Shown: positions 43,592 to 53,126 of the stretch, one piece after another
Layout of the letters: each line of letters starts with the position of its first letter
Numbering within the stretch: the first letter of the stretch is position 1
Assembly (NCBI GenBank): GCA_946402275.1
Contig: CAMIVY010000004.1
Coordinates: forward strand, 110,240 to 174,239
Direction of reading: 5' to 3'
DNA: 64,000 nucleotides
Source: an uncultured Prevotella sp.
GTDB taxonomy: Bacteria > Bacteroidota > Bacteroidia > Bacteroidales > Bacteroidaceae
Position numbers and translations under genes: made by a program
Notes under the pieces: model-generated
The model's database searches: none
What the model was told of the DNA's origin: nothing
What the model saw: the letters and a program-made list of their open reading frames with translations, nothing else

Positions 43592-43960
43592 TTAATTGGG
43601 AAGGATTTTCTTGACACGAATCTTTAGCTCCATCGGATTGAATGGCTTGACAATATAGTCAACAGCACCAATCTCCAACAGGCGGATGCGCTCGCTGGTA
43701 GAATCCTCGCTTGAAAGCATGATAACGGGGATGTGGCGGAAAAGCTCGTTCTGCTTAATCCATTCCAAGAAATCGTCACCACGCATGCCCGGCATGCGTA
43801 TATCCGATATGATAAGGTCAGGTGTGTTTCCTGCCTGTAACCATTTTACACCTTGAAGGCCATCAGGTAACCATTGAACGTCATAGTCACTCATCAAATA
43901 GATTGAAAGAACCTTTGCGATGGTCTCTTTGTCATCTAGTATTAATATTTTCTTTTTCAT
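43592..43960 (-). CDS. stand-alone response regulator receiver protein
   Basis: 122 residues, one CheY-like receiver domain and no output domain. The phosphorylation pocket is complete: Asp9-Asp10 acidic pair (ILILDDKET), phospho-acceptor Asp53 (LIISDIRMPGMRGDD), Ser83-Ser84 (MLSSED) and Lys105 (IVKPFNP). No sensor kinase is nearby, so it may be addressed by an unlinked kinase and act by binding a partner, possibly the adjacent transferase with its receiver-like N-terminus. First gene of the long leftward polysaccharide operon. Confidence 0.92.
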   Translation of the reverse strand: MKKKILILDDKETIAKVLSIYLMSDYDVQWLPDGLQGVKWLQAGNTPDLIISDIRMPGMRGDDFLEWIKQNELFRHIPVIMLSSEDSTSERIRLLEIGAVDYIVKPFNPMELKIRVKKILPN

Positions 43961-44001
43961 ATATGAAATAAACTATAGTCTCTAGAAAGTATTCTAATGT
44001 G

Positions 44002-44009
44002 CAAAGGTA
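44002..44009 (-). promoter_or_regulatory. -7 box of the core polysaccharide operon
   Basis: TACCTTTG on the minus strand; a TTTG (44035-44032) lies 22 bases upstream, slightly longer than usual. Leader of about 35-40 bases to ATG 43960. Confidence 0.6.
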
Positions 44010-44146
44010 AAAAATTATTTTTAATTGTAGTCAAATAATGATAAAAAAATACCTAAAAAGGGCAAAAAAGTTGGTTTTTAAAAATAATTTAGGGAATTTT
44101 GTAGATGAAAACGTATTATCATAAGTTAATCTTTAAATATACAACT

Positions 44147-45640
44147 ATGGCGAATAGATATTTATTAGGCTTTGACGTTGGTAGTTCTTCGGTCAAAGCG
44201 TCGTTAGTGAATGCAGACTCTGGTAAGTGTGTTGCTACTGCTTTCTATCCCGAGAAAGAAGCTCCAATCATGGCGGTCAAGGCTGGTTGGGCTGAACAGG
44301 AACCACAAATGTGGTGGGAAAATGCAAAACTAAGTCTGAAAAAAATCATGGCGGATGCTGATGTCAAGGGTGAGGAAATCAAGGCAATCGGTATCTCGTA
44401 TCAGATGCATGGCTTGGTTTGTGTAGATAAGAATCTAAAAGCTTTGCGCCCTTCTATCATTTGGTGTGACTCCAGAGCTGTGCCTTATGGCGAGAAGGCT
44501 TTCAAAGAATTAGGTGCTGAAAAGTGTTTGAGCCATCTGCTGAATTCTCCAGGTAATTTTACGGCTGCTAAGTTGGCATGGGTAAAAGAGAATGAACCAG
44601 AAATTTATAATAGTATTTATAAGGTAATGCTGCCTGGCGACTATATCGCAATGCGTCTCTCAGGGACCGTAAATACGACGGTGAGTGGTCTGAGTGAAGG
44701 AATGTTCTGGGATTTCAAGAACAATCAGGTTGCAGACTTCTTGATGAACTATTATGGTTTTGACCGTTCTTTAATTGCAGATATTGTACCGACATTTGCA
44801 GAACAGAGTGTGGTTAGCGCTGAGGCTGCTGCAGAGTTGGGACTGAAGGCAGGAACTCCGATAACCTATCGTGGTGGTGACCAGCCTAATAACGCTTTGT
44901 CGCTGAATGTGCTGAATCCAGGCGAAATTGCGGCAACAGCAGGAACGTCGGGTGTGGTTTATGGTGTCTTGGGTGATGTTAATTATGATTCCAAGTCTCG
45001 TGTGAATACCTTTGCCCATGTGAATCACACTGCAGACCAGACTCGTCTGGGTGTTTTGCTGTGTATTAACGGTACGGGCATCTTAAATGCTTGGATACAT
45101 CGTAACATCACTCCGGAGATTGGTTATGCTGAAATGAACGACTTGGCTGCCAGTGTGCCCATCGGTGGTGAGGGTGTCACGGTGATTCCATTCGGTAATG
45201 GTGCCGAGCGTGTGTTGGAGAACAAGGAGATAGGTTGCTCTATCAATGGACTGAACTTTAACAAGCATCATAAGGCTCATCTAGTTCGTGCTGCTCAGGA
45301 GGGTATTGTGTTCTCATTCTGTTATGGCATGGAGATTATGCAGCAGATGGGAATGGATATCAAGAAAATACATGCTGGTAAGGCTAACATGTTCCTGAGC
45401 CCACTCTTCCGTGATACTTTGGCAGGTGTAAGTGGCGCAACAATTGAACTTTACGATACAGATGGTTCCGTAGGTGCTGCCAAGGGTGCAGGTATCGGAG
45501 CTGGTATCTATAAGGACCACGACGAAGCTTTTGCTACTCTTGACAAACTGCAGGTGATAGAGCCGGATGTTGCACACCGTGCAGAATATCAAGCTGCTTA
45601 TGCTGCATGGAAAGATACATTAAACAAGCAGAATAAATAA
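44147..45640 (+). CDS. xylB: xylulokinase (FGGY family)
   Basis: 497 residues from ATG 44147 (MANRYLLGFDVGSSSVKASL); an ATG 14 codons upstream adds unconserved residues. FGGY carbohydrate kinase with the N-terminal phosphate-1 motif FDVGSSSVKAS, substrate region GISYQMHGLVCVDK near 85 and IIWCDSRA, and the adenosine side YRGGDQPNNALSLNVLNPGEIAATAGTSG near 243-272. Phosphorylates D-xylulose to xylulose-5-phosphate for the pentose pathway. Not clustered with xylA or transport genes here. No clean TAnnTTTG box upstream (GGAATTTTG is closest). Shares a terminator with the convergent buk. Confidence 0.88.
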   Translation: MANRYLLGFDVGSSSVKASLVNADSGKCVATAFYPEKEAPIMAVKAGWAEQEPQMWWENAKLSLKKIMADADVKGEEIKAIGISYQMHGLVCVDKNLKALRPSIIWCDSRAVPYGEKAFKELGAEKCLSHLLNSPGNFTAAKLAWVKENEPEIYNSIYKVMLPGDYIAMRLSGTVNTTVSGLSEGMFWDFKNNQVADFLMNYYGFDRSLIADIVPTFAEQSVVSAEAAAELGLKAGTPITYRGGDQPNNALSLNVLNPGEIAATAGTSGVVYGVLGDVNYDSKSRVNTFAHVNHTADQTRLGVLLCINGTGILNAWIHRNITPEIGYAEMNDLAASVPIGGEGVTVIPFGNGAERVLENKEIGCSINGLNFNKHHKAHLVRAAQEGIVFSFCYGMEIMQQMGMDIKKIHAGKANMFLSPLFRDTLAGVSGATIELYDTDGSVGAAKGAGIGAGIYKDHDEAFATLDKLQVIEPDVAHRAEYQAAYAAWKDTLNKQNK

Positions 45641-45645
45641 AAGAT

Positions 45646-45675
45646 AATCCCCCTTCTTTCTCAGGAAGGGGGATT
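45646..45675. terminator. bidirectional terminator between xylB and buk
   Basis: Perfect 11-bp stem AATCCCCCTTC / GAAGGGGGATT with an 8-base loop, between two convergent stops; T-rich on both outgoing strands. Confidence 0.85.
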
Positions 45676-45678
45676 TCT

Positions 45679-46746
45679 TTATTCGTAAATCATGGTTTCT
45701 TGTTTCCCTTGTAAAACTAACAAGGCATTGACGGCAAGTGCTCCCATCTCGTCTTCGCCAGGGAAAATATAGACTGGTGCAAGAAAGCCTATCCGACGAC
45801 GCAGTTCGCTGACTATATAGTCACTATGAGCCATTCCACCTGTCAGTAGAATGGCATCAATTTTTCCACAAAGCACAGCACTTTCGGAAGCTATCTGTTT
45901 TGCAGTGTGATAGAGCATGGCATCAACAATCAGTTGTGCTTGCTTGTCTCCTTTCTTTATCCGTTCTATTATCTCTCGCATATTATTGGTGCCCAGATGA
46001 GCCGTAAGACCTGCCTTTCCGGCAATACGCTTCAATAACTGTTTTTCGGTATATTTCCCGCTAAAGCACAGGCGGATGAGGTCGGCGGCAGGCAGACTTC
46101 CTGCTCGTTCGGGAGAGAACGGACCTTCACCGTCTAATGCATTATTGGCGTCAATGGCTCTTCCGTGATCATGAGCAGCAACGCTGATACCTCCACCTAG
46201 ATGACAGATGATTAAGTTCAGGTCTTCATATTTTTTGCCAATTTCTTGGGCATAACGACGAGCAATGGCTCGCTGATTGAGAGCATGCCAGATGCAGATG
46301 CGGGGCATAAGCGGGGAACCGCTGATACGAGCTAATGGAGACAACTCGTCAACGACTCCAGGATCAGCGATGAACGAACGACACCCAGGAATGGAACAGG
46401 CTATCTCATGGGCAATCAGACAGCCTAGATTGCAGGCGTGGTTATGCATGACGCAGCCGTGAAGTGTGTCGTCCAGCATCTTCTGGTTGATTTCGTAAAC
46501 TCCTCCGGCAATGGGTCTTACCAAGCCACCGCGACCAATAACGGCATCGAACTGAAGGGGGAAGTTGGAACGCTTCAGTTCGTCTAGTATCAGCTGACGA
46601 CGGAAATCTTGCTGCTCAGTAATGGCATCAAAGTGAGACAGTTCTTCTGCGGTGTGCGAAATGTTACGCAACAAGACGGGCTTTTCATCCTCATAGACTG
46701 CCATCTTGGTGGATGTAGAACCGGGATTGATAACTAATATTTTCAT
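45679..46746 (-). CDS. buk: butyrate kinase (acetate/butyrate kinase family)
   Basis: 355 residues, ASKHA kinase fold: ILVINPGSTSTKMAVYEDE at the start, VIGRGGLVRPIAGGVYEI near 90, LIICHLGGGISVAAH near 195 and ILLTGGMAHSDY near 305. The spacing and GGxYxxN block are those of butyrate rather than acetate kinase. Makes ATP from butyryl phosphate, or works in reverse; branched-chain acyl phosphates are possible substrates. Overlaps the upstream ptb gene by 4 bp (ATGA), so both are one unit. Confidence 0.92.
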   Translation of the reverse strand: MKILVINPGSTSTKMAVYEDEKPVLLRNISHTAEELSHFDAITEQQDFRRQLILDELKRSNFPLQFDAVIGRGGLVRPIAGGVYEINQKMLDDTLHGCVMHNHACNLGCLIAHEIACSIPGCRSFIADPGVVDELSPLARISGSPLMPRICIWHALNQRAIARRYAQEIGKKYEDLNLIICHLGGGISVAAHDHGRAIDANNALDGEGPFSPERAGSLPAADLIRLCFSGKYTEKQLLKRIAGKAGLTAHLGTNNMREIIERIKKGDKQAQLIVDAMLYHTAKQIASESAVLCGKIDAILLTGGMAHSDYIVSELRRRIGFLAPVYIFPGEDEMGALAVNALLVLQGKQETMIYE

Positions 46747-47579
46747 ATAGCAGCCAAAGCAAGTGAATAATACTTGGATTCAGGGCTGTCTGCCCGTGAT
46801 GACACGACACAGGGACACTGGGTTCCTTGTAAGACACCAGCAGTCTTTGCATAGGCAAAGAGGGTCAAGGTCTTATAGAACACGTTGCCTGCAACAATGT
46901 CCGGGAAGATGAGTGCATCAGCCTGTCCGTCAATGACGCTGTGTATTCCTTTCTCATGCAGGCTGACAGAATCAAGTGAGGTCTTTAGGTCTAGTGGACC
47001 GTCGATGATGCAGCGCCCGTATTTTCCTGTTTGTGCTTCAGCAATGATATCAAGATAATCGGCGGTATAAGGGAAAGCTTTGGCGCTGACTTTCTCGGCA
47101 CAATGGATGAGTGAGATGCGTGGCTCGTCAATTCCCAGTGCGTGACATACATAATTCATGTAATGAATCTGTTGACGGCGCTGAGTGGGAGTTGGAACGG
47201 GAATAACGGCAGCATCGGTAAAGAATAGCAGTTTCTCATATTTGGGAATCTCTGCCATGGCGACATGGGTAAGAACGTGATTGGGACGGAGGATGCCATT
47301 ATCCTTGTCCAGAATGGCCCGTAGCAGTACATCGGTATTAATGAGTCCTTTCATGAGAATGTGTGCCTCGCCGCTTTTGCACATGGCTACAGCTCGGCGG
47401 GCACACTCTTCCTTATCGTCACCATCGACATAAATGGGTTCTATAAATCCCATCTCCTTGCCCTTTTCTACTGCATAGCGAGTGCTGGCATCATTGGCAG
47501 ACACTACAGCAACACGTTTACGGTCTCCACGCTCTTGCAGGAAGACAATCATGTCGTTCAGGGTTTTTATTGGTTGCAT
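46743..47579 (-). CDS. ptb: phosphate butyryltransferase
   Basis: 278 residues, slightly short of clostridial Ptb (about 300), with the family blocks VVSANDASTRYAVEKGKEMG, AHILMKGLINTDVLLRAIL, VLTHVAMAEIPKYEKLLFFTDAAV and GPLDLKTSLDSVS. Converts acyl-CoA and phosphate to acyl phosphate, coupled to Buk. A complete butyryl-CoA synthesis path is not visible here; Bacteroidales often use the pair for branched-chain or other short acyl groups. Begins 25 bp after the fcl stop; no own promoter box seen. Confidence 0.9.
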   Translation of the reverse strand: MQPIKTLNDMIVFLQERGDRKRVAVVSANDASTRYAVEKGKEMGFIEPIYVDGDDKEECARRAVAMCKSGEAHILMKGLINTDVLLRAILDKDNGILRPNHVLTHVAMAEIPKYEKLLFFTDAAVIPVPTPTQRRQQIHYMNYVCHALGIDEPRISLIHCAEKVSAKAFPYTADYLDIIAEAQTGKYGRCIIDGPLDLKTSLDSVSLHEKGIHSVIDGQADALIFPDIVAGNVFYKTLTLFAYAKTAGVLQGTQCPCVVSSRADSPESKYYSLALAAI

Positions 47580-47604
47580 AGGCTTTATGATGTTTGGTTA
47601 TTTG

Positions 47605-48819
47605 TTATTCAAGACTTTGTTGATACCACTCAAATAGTTTTCTTACTCCGTCTTCAATTTCCACCTTGTGTGTCCATCCGAGGGAGTGGAGTTTCGATAC
47701 GTCAATGAGCTTGCGCATCGTACCGTCCGGTTTGGACGTGTCGAACTCTACGGTGCCTTCAAATCCAACAGCTTTTACTACCAGTTCGGAGAGCTCACGG
47801 ATGGTCAGTTCCTTGCCGGTTCCGACATTGATGTGGCAATTGCGGATTTCACCTAAAGAAGGAATGGCACCACCGCGACCGGCACTATGGTTACGGTCAA
47901 CGGCCCCATCGGTACTTGCTCCGTAGTGCACGCTAGAGTATTTCTCTATACCTATGATGTCGCTGAAGTTCACATTCAAGAGTACATGGACACTGGCATC
48001 GGCCATGTCCTCGCTCCAAAGGAACTCACGGAGGGGTGTTCCTGTGCCCCAGAGAACAACACGATTGTCGTGAATACCGTATTTGGCGAGAACACGAAGT
48101 ACTTCTTCTTTTTTAGACGAACACGAATCGCACGGATGACACGAATCATTAACCAGTAACCCTGAACCATTAACCCCCTCTACTGGACGCTTGTTGAGGT
48201 CTGTGGCTATCTTGTCCCATGCTCCATCGTGGATGAGTTTCGCCAGATAAATCTTTCGCATCATGGCAGGCATGACGTGGCTGTTCTCCAGATGGAAGTT
48301 GTCGTTAGGACCATAGAGGTTGGTGGGCATCACGGCGATGTAGTTGGTGCCGTATTGCAGGTTATAGCTCTCACACATCTTCAGACCCGCAATCTTGGCG
48401 ATGGCATACTCCTCGTTGGTATATTCCAAAGGGGATGTGAGCAACGCATCTTCCTTCATAGGCTGTGGCGCATTCTTCGGATAGATACAAGTACTGCCCA
48501 AGAAGAGGAGTTTCTTTACACCATGAGCATAGGCTTCAGAGATGACATTGCACTGGATTTTCATGTTCATCATGATGAAGTCGGCACGGTACAGGGAGTT
48601 GGCCATGATACCACCTACGAAGGCGGCTGCCAAAACCACTGCATCAGGCTGCTCCTCGTCGAAGAACTTCTTGACAGCAACCTGATCGGTCAGATCCAGT
48701 TCTTTGTGGCTGCGACCGACAAGGTTATTGTAACCACGCTGCTTGAGGTTGTTCCAAATAGCGGAACCTACTAGCCCGTGGTGCCCCGCTACATATATTT
48801 TACTGCTCTTGTCTAACAT
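47605..48819 (-). CDS. fcl: GDP-L-fucose synthase with a repeat-derived insertion
   Basis: 404 residues; homologues are usually 310-390. SDR epimerase/reductase with GHHGLVGSAIW (NADPH site, 11-21), the Ser in FLGSTCIYPKNAPQPMKE near 105 and the YxxxK pair in NEEYAIAKIAG near 137. It converts GDP-4-keto-6-deoxymannose to GDP-L-fucose. Residues about 214-232 (NGSGLLVNDSCHPCDSCSS) are encoded by two tandem-repeat tracts and have no counterpart in the family as I know it. Translationally joined to gmd (TAATG overlap). Confidence 0.93.
   Translation of the reverse strand: MLDKSSKIYVAGHHGLVGSAIWNNLKQRGYNNLVGRSHKELDLTDQVAVKKFFDEEQPDAVVLAAAFVGGIMANSLYRADFIMMNMKIQCNVISEAYAHGVKKLLFLGSTCIYPKNAPQPMKEDALLTSPLEYTNEEYAIAKIAGLKMCESYNLQYGTNYIAVMPTNLYGPNDNFHLENSHVMPAMMRKIYLAKLIHDGAWDKIATDLNKRPVEGVNGSGLLVNDSCHPCDSCSSKKEEVLRVLAKYGIHDNRVVLWGTGTPLREFLWSEDMADASVHVLLNVNFSDIIGIEKYSSVHYGASTDGAVDRNHSAGRGGAIPSLGEIRNCHINVGTGKELTIRELSELVVKAVGFEGTVEFDTSKPDGTMRKLIDVSKLHSLGWTHKVEIEDGVRKLFEWYQQSLE
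48122..48176 (-). repeat. composite 9-mer plus heptamer tract in fcl
   Basis: Plus strand: three 9-base units CACGAATCG, CACGGATGA, CACGAATCA (48122-48148), followed without gap by four 7-base units TTAACCA, GTAACCC, TGAACCA, TTAACCC (48149-48176). Together 55 bp, in frame with the gene. Confidence 0.85.
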
Positions 48820-49907
48820 TATTCTGCCATTTGTGCCTTAAGGAAAAGTTTCTTCACGAACTTCATGTCGTGCTGAACCATAATTTTTACCAACTCGGGG
48901 AAAGAGGTCTTTTGTGGATTCCATCCTAGTTTCTCCTTTGCCTTGGCAGGATTACCCAACAGCTGGTCAACCTCTGCAGGACGGAAGTATTTCGGATCAA
49001 CTTCTACGAGAACCTTGCCAGTCTTCCTGTCATAGCCTTTTTCGTCAACGCCGGCACCGCTCCATTCCAGTTCGATACCAGCCTCCCTGAAGGCCAAAGT
49101 TGCAAATTCACGAACGGTATGATATTCACCTGTTGCAATAACAAAGTCATCAGGCTCAGGCTGTTGTAGAATAAGCCACATGCACTCAATATAATCCTTG
49201 GCATATCCCCAGTCACGCAACGAGTTCAGATTTCCAAGATAAAGTTTATCCTGATAACCTTGGGCAATACGGGCAGCTGCCAGCGTAATCTTGCGGGTTA
49301 CGAAGTTTTCACCGCGGCGCTCACTCTCATGGTTGAACAGAATACCGTTGCAGCAATACATGTTGTATGATTCTCGGTAGTTCTTCATAATCCAGAAGCC
49401 ATAAAGCTTGGCAACGGAATAGGGGGAACGGGGGTAGAACGGGGTAGTTTCAGACTGTGGAACTTCCTGTACCTTACCATACAGCTCGGAAGTAGATGCT
49501 TGGTAGATGCGGCAGGTCTTTTCCAATCCGCAGATGCGAACGGCTTCCAATAGGCGGAGTACACCGACAGCATCTGTGTCTGCAGTATATTCGGGAACAT
49601 CGAAAGATACCTTTACGTGGCTCTGGGCTGCCAGGTTGTAGATTTCTGTCGGGCGTGTCTCACCAATAATACGAATCAGGGATGAAGAATCCGTCATATC
49701 TGCCCAATGCAAATTAACTAAACGGGCTTTCTTCATGTCTCGTACCCATTCGTCCAGGTAGAGATGTTCAATACGTCCAGTATTGAATGATGAAGAGCGG
49801 CGCAGAAGTCCATGAACTTCATAGCCTTTTTCTATTAAGAATTCTGCGAGGTAGGAACCGTCTTGTCCGGTAATACCTGTAATGAGAGCAACTTTTTTAT
49901 TTTCCAT
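48819..49907 (-). CDS. gmd: GDP-mannose 4,6-dehydratase
   Basis: 362 residues. SDR fold with [27 protein letters not shown] (NADP site), the catalytic Thr/Glu area [18 protein letters not shown] near 130, Tyr and Lys in PYSVAKLYG, and [15 protein letters not shown]. First committed step from GDP-mannose to GDP-fucose. Middle gene of manC-gmd-fcl, 32 bp after manC. Confidence 0.96.
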   Translation of the reverse strand: MENKKVALITGITGQDGSYLAEFLIEKGYEVHGLLRRSSSFNTGRIEHLYLDEWVRDMKKARLVNLHWADMTDSSSLIRIIGETRPTEIYNLAAQSHVKVSFDVPEYTADTDAVGVLRLLEAVRICGLEKTCRIYQASTSELYGKVQEVPQSETTPFYPRSPYSVAKLYGFWIMKNYRESYNMYCCNGILFNHESERRGENFVTRKITLAAARIAQGYQDKLYLGNLNSLRDWGYAKDYIECMWLILQQPEPDDFVIATGEYHTVREFATLAFREAGIELEWSGAGVDEKGYDRKTGKVLVEVDPKYFRPAEVDQLLGNPAKAKEKLGWNPQKTSFPELVKIMVQHDMKFVKKLFLKAQMAE

Positions 49908-49939
49908 TGTTGATAGTGTTTATCAATGAGTAATATGAT

Positions 49940-51013
49940 TTACTTTTTGTCTTCTCCCGAGAACTGCTTGATGCGCTGTTCCTCAGAGAGTTTGCAGATG
50001 AGCAAGGTGTCGTTGTTTTCTGCAACAATATATCCATCAAGTCCCTGAATGACCACTTTCTTCTCCTGAGTGGTATGAATGATACAGTTGTGAGTTTCAA
50101 AGAGGTTAATGTCCTGCCCGATACAAGCATTGCCGTACAGGTCTTTTTTTGTTTGCTGATGCAGAGAACCCCATGTGCCCAAATCGCTCCATCCGAAGTC
50201 GGAAGGACGCACGAAAATCTCTTCTGCTTTCTCCATAATAGCATAGTCAACAGAGATGTTCTCGCATTCAGGGAATAAGCGGTCTATGGTTTCCTGTTCT
50301 TTCTCGGTACCATAAATAGGCAACATTCCTTCGAAAATCTTGGAAATACCTGGTTGGTACATGCGGAAAGCATTGACAATGGTCGAAACATTCCAAATGA
50401 AAATACCAGCATTCCAGAAGTAGTTGTTTTTGGCGATATATTGCTTGGCGGTATTCAAGTCGGGCTTCTCACGGAAAGAGTCCACCCGGAATATTTCTTT
50501 GTTACGCAAAGAGTTTGCAGATAGGTTTGCCTCGATATATCCATAGCCCGTTTCGGGTCGGTTGGGTTTCATACCGAGCGTGACGATAGCGTCACTTTCT
50601 GCTGTGAAATTCAAGCATTCGGTGATGACGCGACGGAATTCTTCTACGTTCAAAACCACATGATCGCTGGGAGAAACAACAATGTTAGCTTTCGGGTCTT
50701 TCGACTTGATTCGCCATGAAACGTAAGCAATGCAGGGGGCAGTATTGCGGCGACATGGTTCACAAAGAATGTGGTTGCGAGGCATGTCGGGCAGCTGTTC
50801 TGCGACAGTATCTGCATAGGTTTTGTTGGTGACAACCCAGACATTCTCGGCATCTACCAATGTCTGGAATCGCTCTACCGTCAGTTGTAATAGTGATTTG
50901 CCGATACCTAATACGTCAATGAACTGCTTAGGTTTTTCTGCTGTACTCATAGGCCAGAAACGGCTTCCTACACCGCCTGCCATGATGACAAGGTGATTGC
51001 TAATTTTTGCCAT
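49940..51013 (-). CDS. manC: mannose-1-phosphate guanylyltransferase
   Basis: 357 residues, nucleotidyltransferase domain only, without the C-terminal phosphomannose isomerase domain of long ManC proteins. Signature LVIMAGGVGSRFWPMSTAEKPKQF at 8-31, VVSPSDHVV near 110, ETGYGYIEA near 153 and SFREKPD near 178. Makes GDP-mannose from mannose-1-phosphate and GTP, feeding gmd and fcl and any mannosyltransferase of the locus. A TATATTTG box lies at 51042-51049. Confidence 0.94.
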   Translation of the reverse strand: MAKISNHLVIMAGGVGSRFWPMSTAEKPKQFIDVLGIGKSLLQLTVERFQTLVDAENVWVVTNKTYADTVAEQLPDMPRNHILCEPCRRNTAPCIAYVSWRIKSKDPKANIVVSPSDHVVLNVEEFRRVITECLNFTAESDAIVTLGMKPNRPETGYGYIEANLSANSLRNKEIFRVDSFREKPDLNTAKQYIAKNNYFWNAGIFIWNVSTIVNAFRMYQPGISKIFEGMLPIYGTEKEQETIDRLFPECENISVDYAIMEKAEEIFVRPSDFGWSDLGTWGSLHQQTKKDLYGNACIGQDINLFETHNCIIHTTQEKKVVIQGLDGYIVAENNDTLLICKLSEEQRIKQFSGEDKK

Positions 51014-51041
51014 AATTTACTACTACGCTATAATTATTCGG

Positions 51042-51049
51042 CAAATATA
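51042..51049 (-). promoter_or_regulatory. -7 box of manC-gmd-fcl
   Basis: TATATTTG on the minus strand, 28 bases before the manC ATG. Confidence 0.5.
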
Positions 51050-51075
51050 CGAAAAAATATGTAATCGAACAACAA

Positions 51076-51702
51076 TTACTCCTCTTTTTTCTTAAAAAAG
51101 GCTTTTAAGGCGAAATAAATCAAGGCTATCACAACGAGGGCTATAATAAACAACTTGATATATTCGGCATATTCCGTTATCTTGTCGTTCAGTTGTTCCT
51201 CGGGGACTATGGCATGCAGATACCACCCAAGGGCCGCTAAAATAGCATGCCAGGAACCCGCGCCAATGGTGGTATAGAACAGGAACTTCCAATAGTTCAT
51301 CTTGGCGAGTCCTGCCGGGATGCTGATAAGGTGGCGGATACCTGGAATCAATCGACCTGTCAAGGTAGCAACAACTCCGTGGTCATCAAAATAATGTTCG
51401 CTTTTTTCTATTTTTTCTTGGTTGAGCAGGCACATCTTTCCCCACTTGCTGTTGGCAAACCGATAGATGACGGGGCGACCTACATAATAGGCTGCAATAT
51501 AATTGATGGATGCCCCTATGTCTGCTCCGATGGTTGCAAACAGGATAACTAGGAAAATATTAAGATTTCCTCCTGCAGCGTGGTATGCGGCTGGTGTTAC
51601 GACGAACTCTGACGGCACGGGGATAACGGTGCTTTCCAACAACATTAGAAACAGGATGGTGCCGTAATTCAGGTTGCTGAGTAATGATGTGATGAAATTC
51701 AT
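51076..51702 (-). CDS. DedA family membrane protein
   Basis: 208 residues, about five or six hydrophobic segments. DedA/SNARE-associated motifs: LLESTVIPVPSEFV near 21, GADIGASINYIAAYYVGRPV near 60, FDDHGVVATLTGRLIPGIRHLISIPAGLAKMNYWKF near 107-142 with the conserved Arg residues. The family includes undecaprenyl-phosphate and phosphatidylethanolamine flippases, of interest beside a polysaccharide locus, but it is co-transcribed with glnS and a TPR gene (start overlaps the TPR stop by 4 bp). Confidence 0.92.
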   Translation of the reverse strand: MNFITSLLSNLNYGTILFLMLLESTVIPVPSEFVVTPAAYHAAGGNLNIFLVILFATIGADIGASINYIAAYYVGRPVIYRFANSKWGKMCLLNQEKIEKSEHYFDDHGVVATLTGRLIPGIRHLISIPAGLAKMNYWKFLFYTTIGAGSWHAILAALGWYLHAIVPEEQLNDKITEYAEYIKLFIIALVVIALIYFALKAFFKKKEE

Positions 51703-53126
51703 TTTTTTATCTTGTTATTCATAAAATTGTAATAATCACTTACCTCTTCTCCAGCAGGAAACAGGAAACCTAATACACTTTTCGCCTCCTTGGGATATTT
51801 TTCGACAGTCAGCTTGAGATAATGGAGGAATTCCTCACGGAGACCCAGATCGTGGGTACACAGCGCCATATAGGAATAAGCATGCCCGATTGTGGCTTCG
51901 TCGTCTTTGTAATACTCGCAGACCCGTTTCAGTATTTCGTAACAAGCCTCTACATAGCGGTTGTCGTAGAGTGAAACAACGATACGAAGCATAATCTCTG
52001 CCGAGCAGTTGGAGTTGATCATGGCTTCCTGCCAGACCTTCTCAGCTTCTTCGGTTTGCCCGTTCTCCAAGAGGATATGTCCCTTTATGACCGATAGCAT
52101 GTTGGGGTCGTCGCTCTGTTTCCCAATCTTATTGAGTTGCTCCAATGCTTGCTGGGGTTGCTTGAGAGAACTATAGCAGAATGCTAACTCTCTGTATATT
52201 AGCATACAGATAGGAGAATCCGAGTCGCCTAATTCTTCTGCTTGCAGTAAAGCCTCCAAGGCTTCCTGATAATTTCCTTGGTTAACAAGACAGACTCCTA
52301 TATAGAAGAAACCGGCCTCGTCATCAGGTCTGCTTTTTGCATATCTCCTGAAGAATACCTCTGCTTCTTTGTAGTTCTCCATGTTTAGCAGTGCGTTGCC
52401 TTTCGTGAGTAGTGCATCGGGATCCGTAGGATTGATGGCGATGGCATATTCGCTGCTGGTAATGGCGTTGGGGTAGTCTTCTCGGATGAGTTGTATGCCT
52501 GCAAGTGTCTTCCAGTAGGTGAAGGAGTAGGGATTCCTGTCTATCAATTCCTTGAAATAGGTTTCTGCTTCCTCGTATTGTTCTATGCGGATAAGCAGGT
52601 TACCCATCAGCTCCTTGAAATCTTCCGAGTCGTCCCCTCGGCTGTACATCAGCCATTCGTATGCTTTTTCGTTTTCCCCATAGTCAAAGAAGAGATTAGC
52701 GCAGTCTTTGATGAAATCCTGATATTCGTCGGGGTCAATTCTTTTCTCGTAGTCGTGGAGATACCTGTCCGCTTCTTCTATTTGGTGTTTGGCTATCAGC
52801 ATTTCGGCTTGCAGATAATGGTAGTCAGGGTCATCCTGACTTTCTATGCAGTCGGAATAATGCTGGGCGGCTTCGTAGTTATCGTTCATTAAAGCCTGTC
52901 GTGCCTTGAAAACGTTTGGAAGTGTGGAACCGGGGTAGAGTTGTAAAGCATAGTCAATCACCTCGTTGGCTTCTTCCGTCCGGTCTAGGTGGTTATAATA
53001 ATCTGCAATATCTACAAGGTCGTCAGCATCCATAAAGGGGTGTTCTCCCACCTTTATGGATGCTTCGTAGTTATTCAGTAATTCCCTGAATTCCTTGCTG
53101 TTAAAATAGTTCTCGTCAAACGGCAT
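51699..53126 (-). CDS. tetratricopeptide repeat protein
   Basis: 475 residues, no signal peptide, acidic. TPR units cover most of the length, for example EDYPNAITSSEYAIAINPTDPDALLTKGNALLNM near 218-250, YKEAEVFFRRYAKSRPDDEAGFFYIGVCLV and YQEALEALLQAEEL. Probably a cytoplasmic scaffold; partner unknown. Joined to glnS by a TAATG overlap and to dedA by ATGA, a gene order also found in other Bacteroidales as far as I recall. Confidence 0.88.
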   Translation of the reverse strand: MPFDENYFNSKEFRELLNNYEASIKVGEHPFMDADDLVDIADYYNHLDRTEEANEVIDYALQLYPGSTLPNVFKARQALMNDNYEAAQHYSDCIESQDDPDYHYLQAEMLIAKHQIEEADRYLHDYEKRIDPDEYQDFIKDCANLFFDYGENEKAYEWLMYSRGDDSEDFKELMGNLLIRIEQYEEAETYFKELIDRNPYSFTYWKTLAGIQLIREDYPNAITSSEYAIAINPTDPDALLTKGNALLNMENYKEAEVFFRRYAKSRPDDEAGFFYIGVCLVNQGNYQEALEALLQAEELGDSDSPICMLIYRELAFCYSSLKQPQQALEQLNKIGKQSDDPNMLSVIKGHILLENGQTEEAEKVWQEAMINSNCSAEIMLRIVVSLYDNRYVEACYEILKRVCEYYKDDEATIGHAYSYMALCTHDLGLREEFLHYLKLTVEKYPKEAKSVLGFLFPAGEEVSDYYNFMNNKIKK

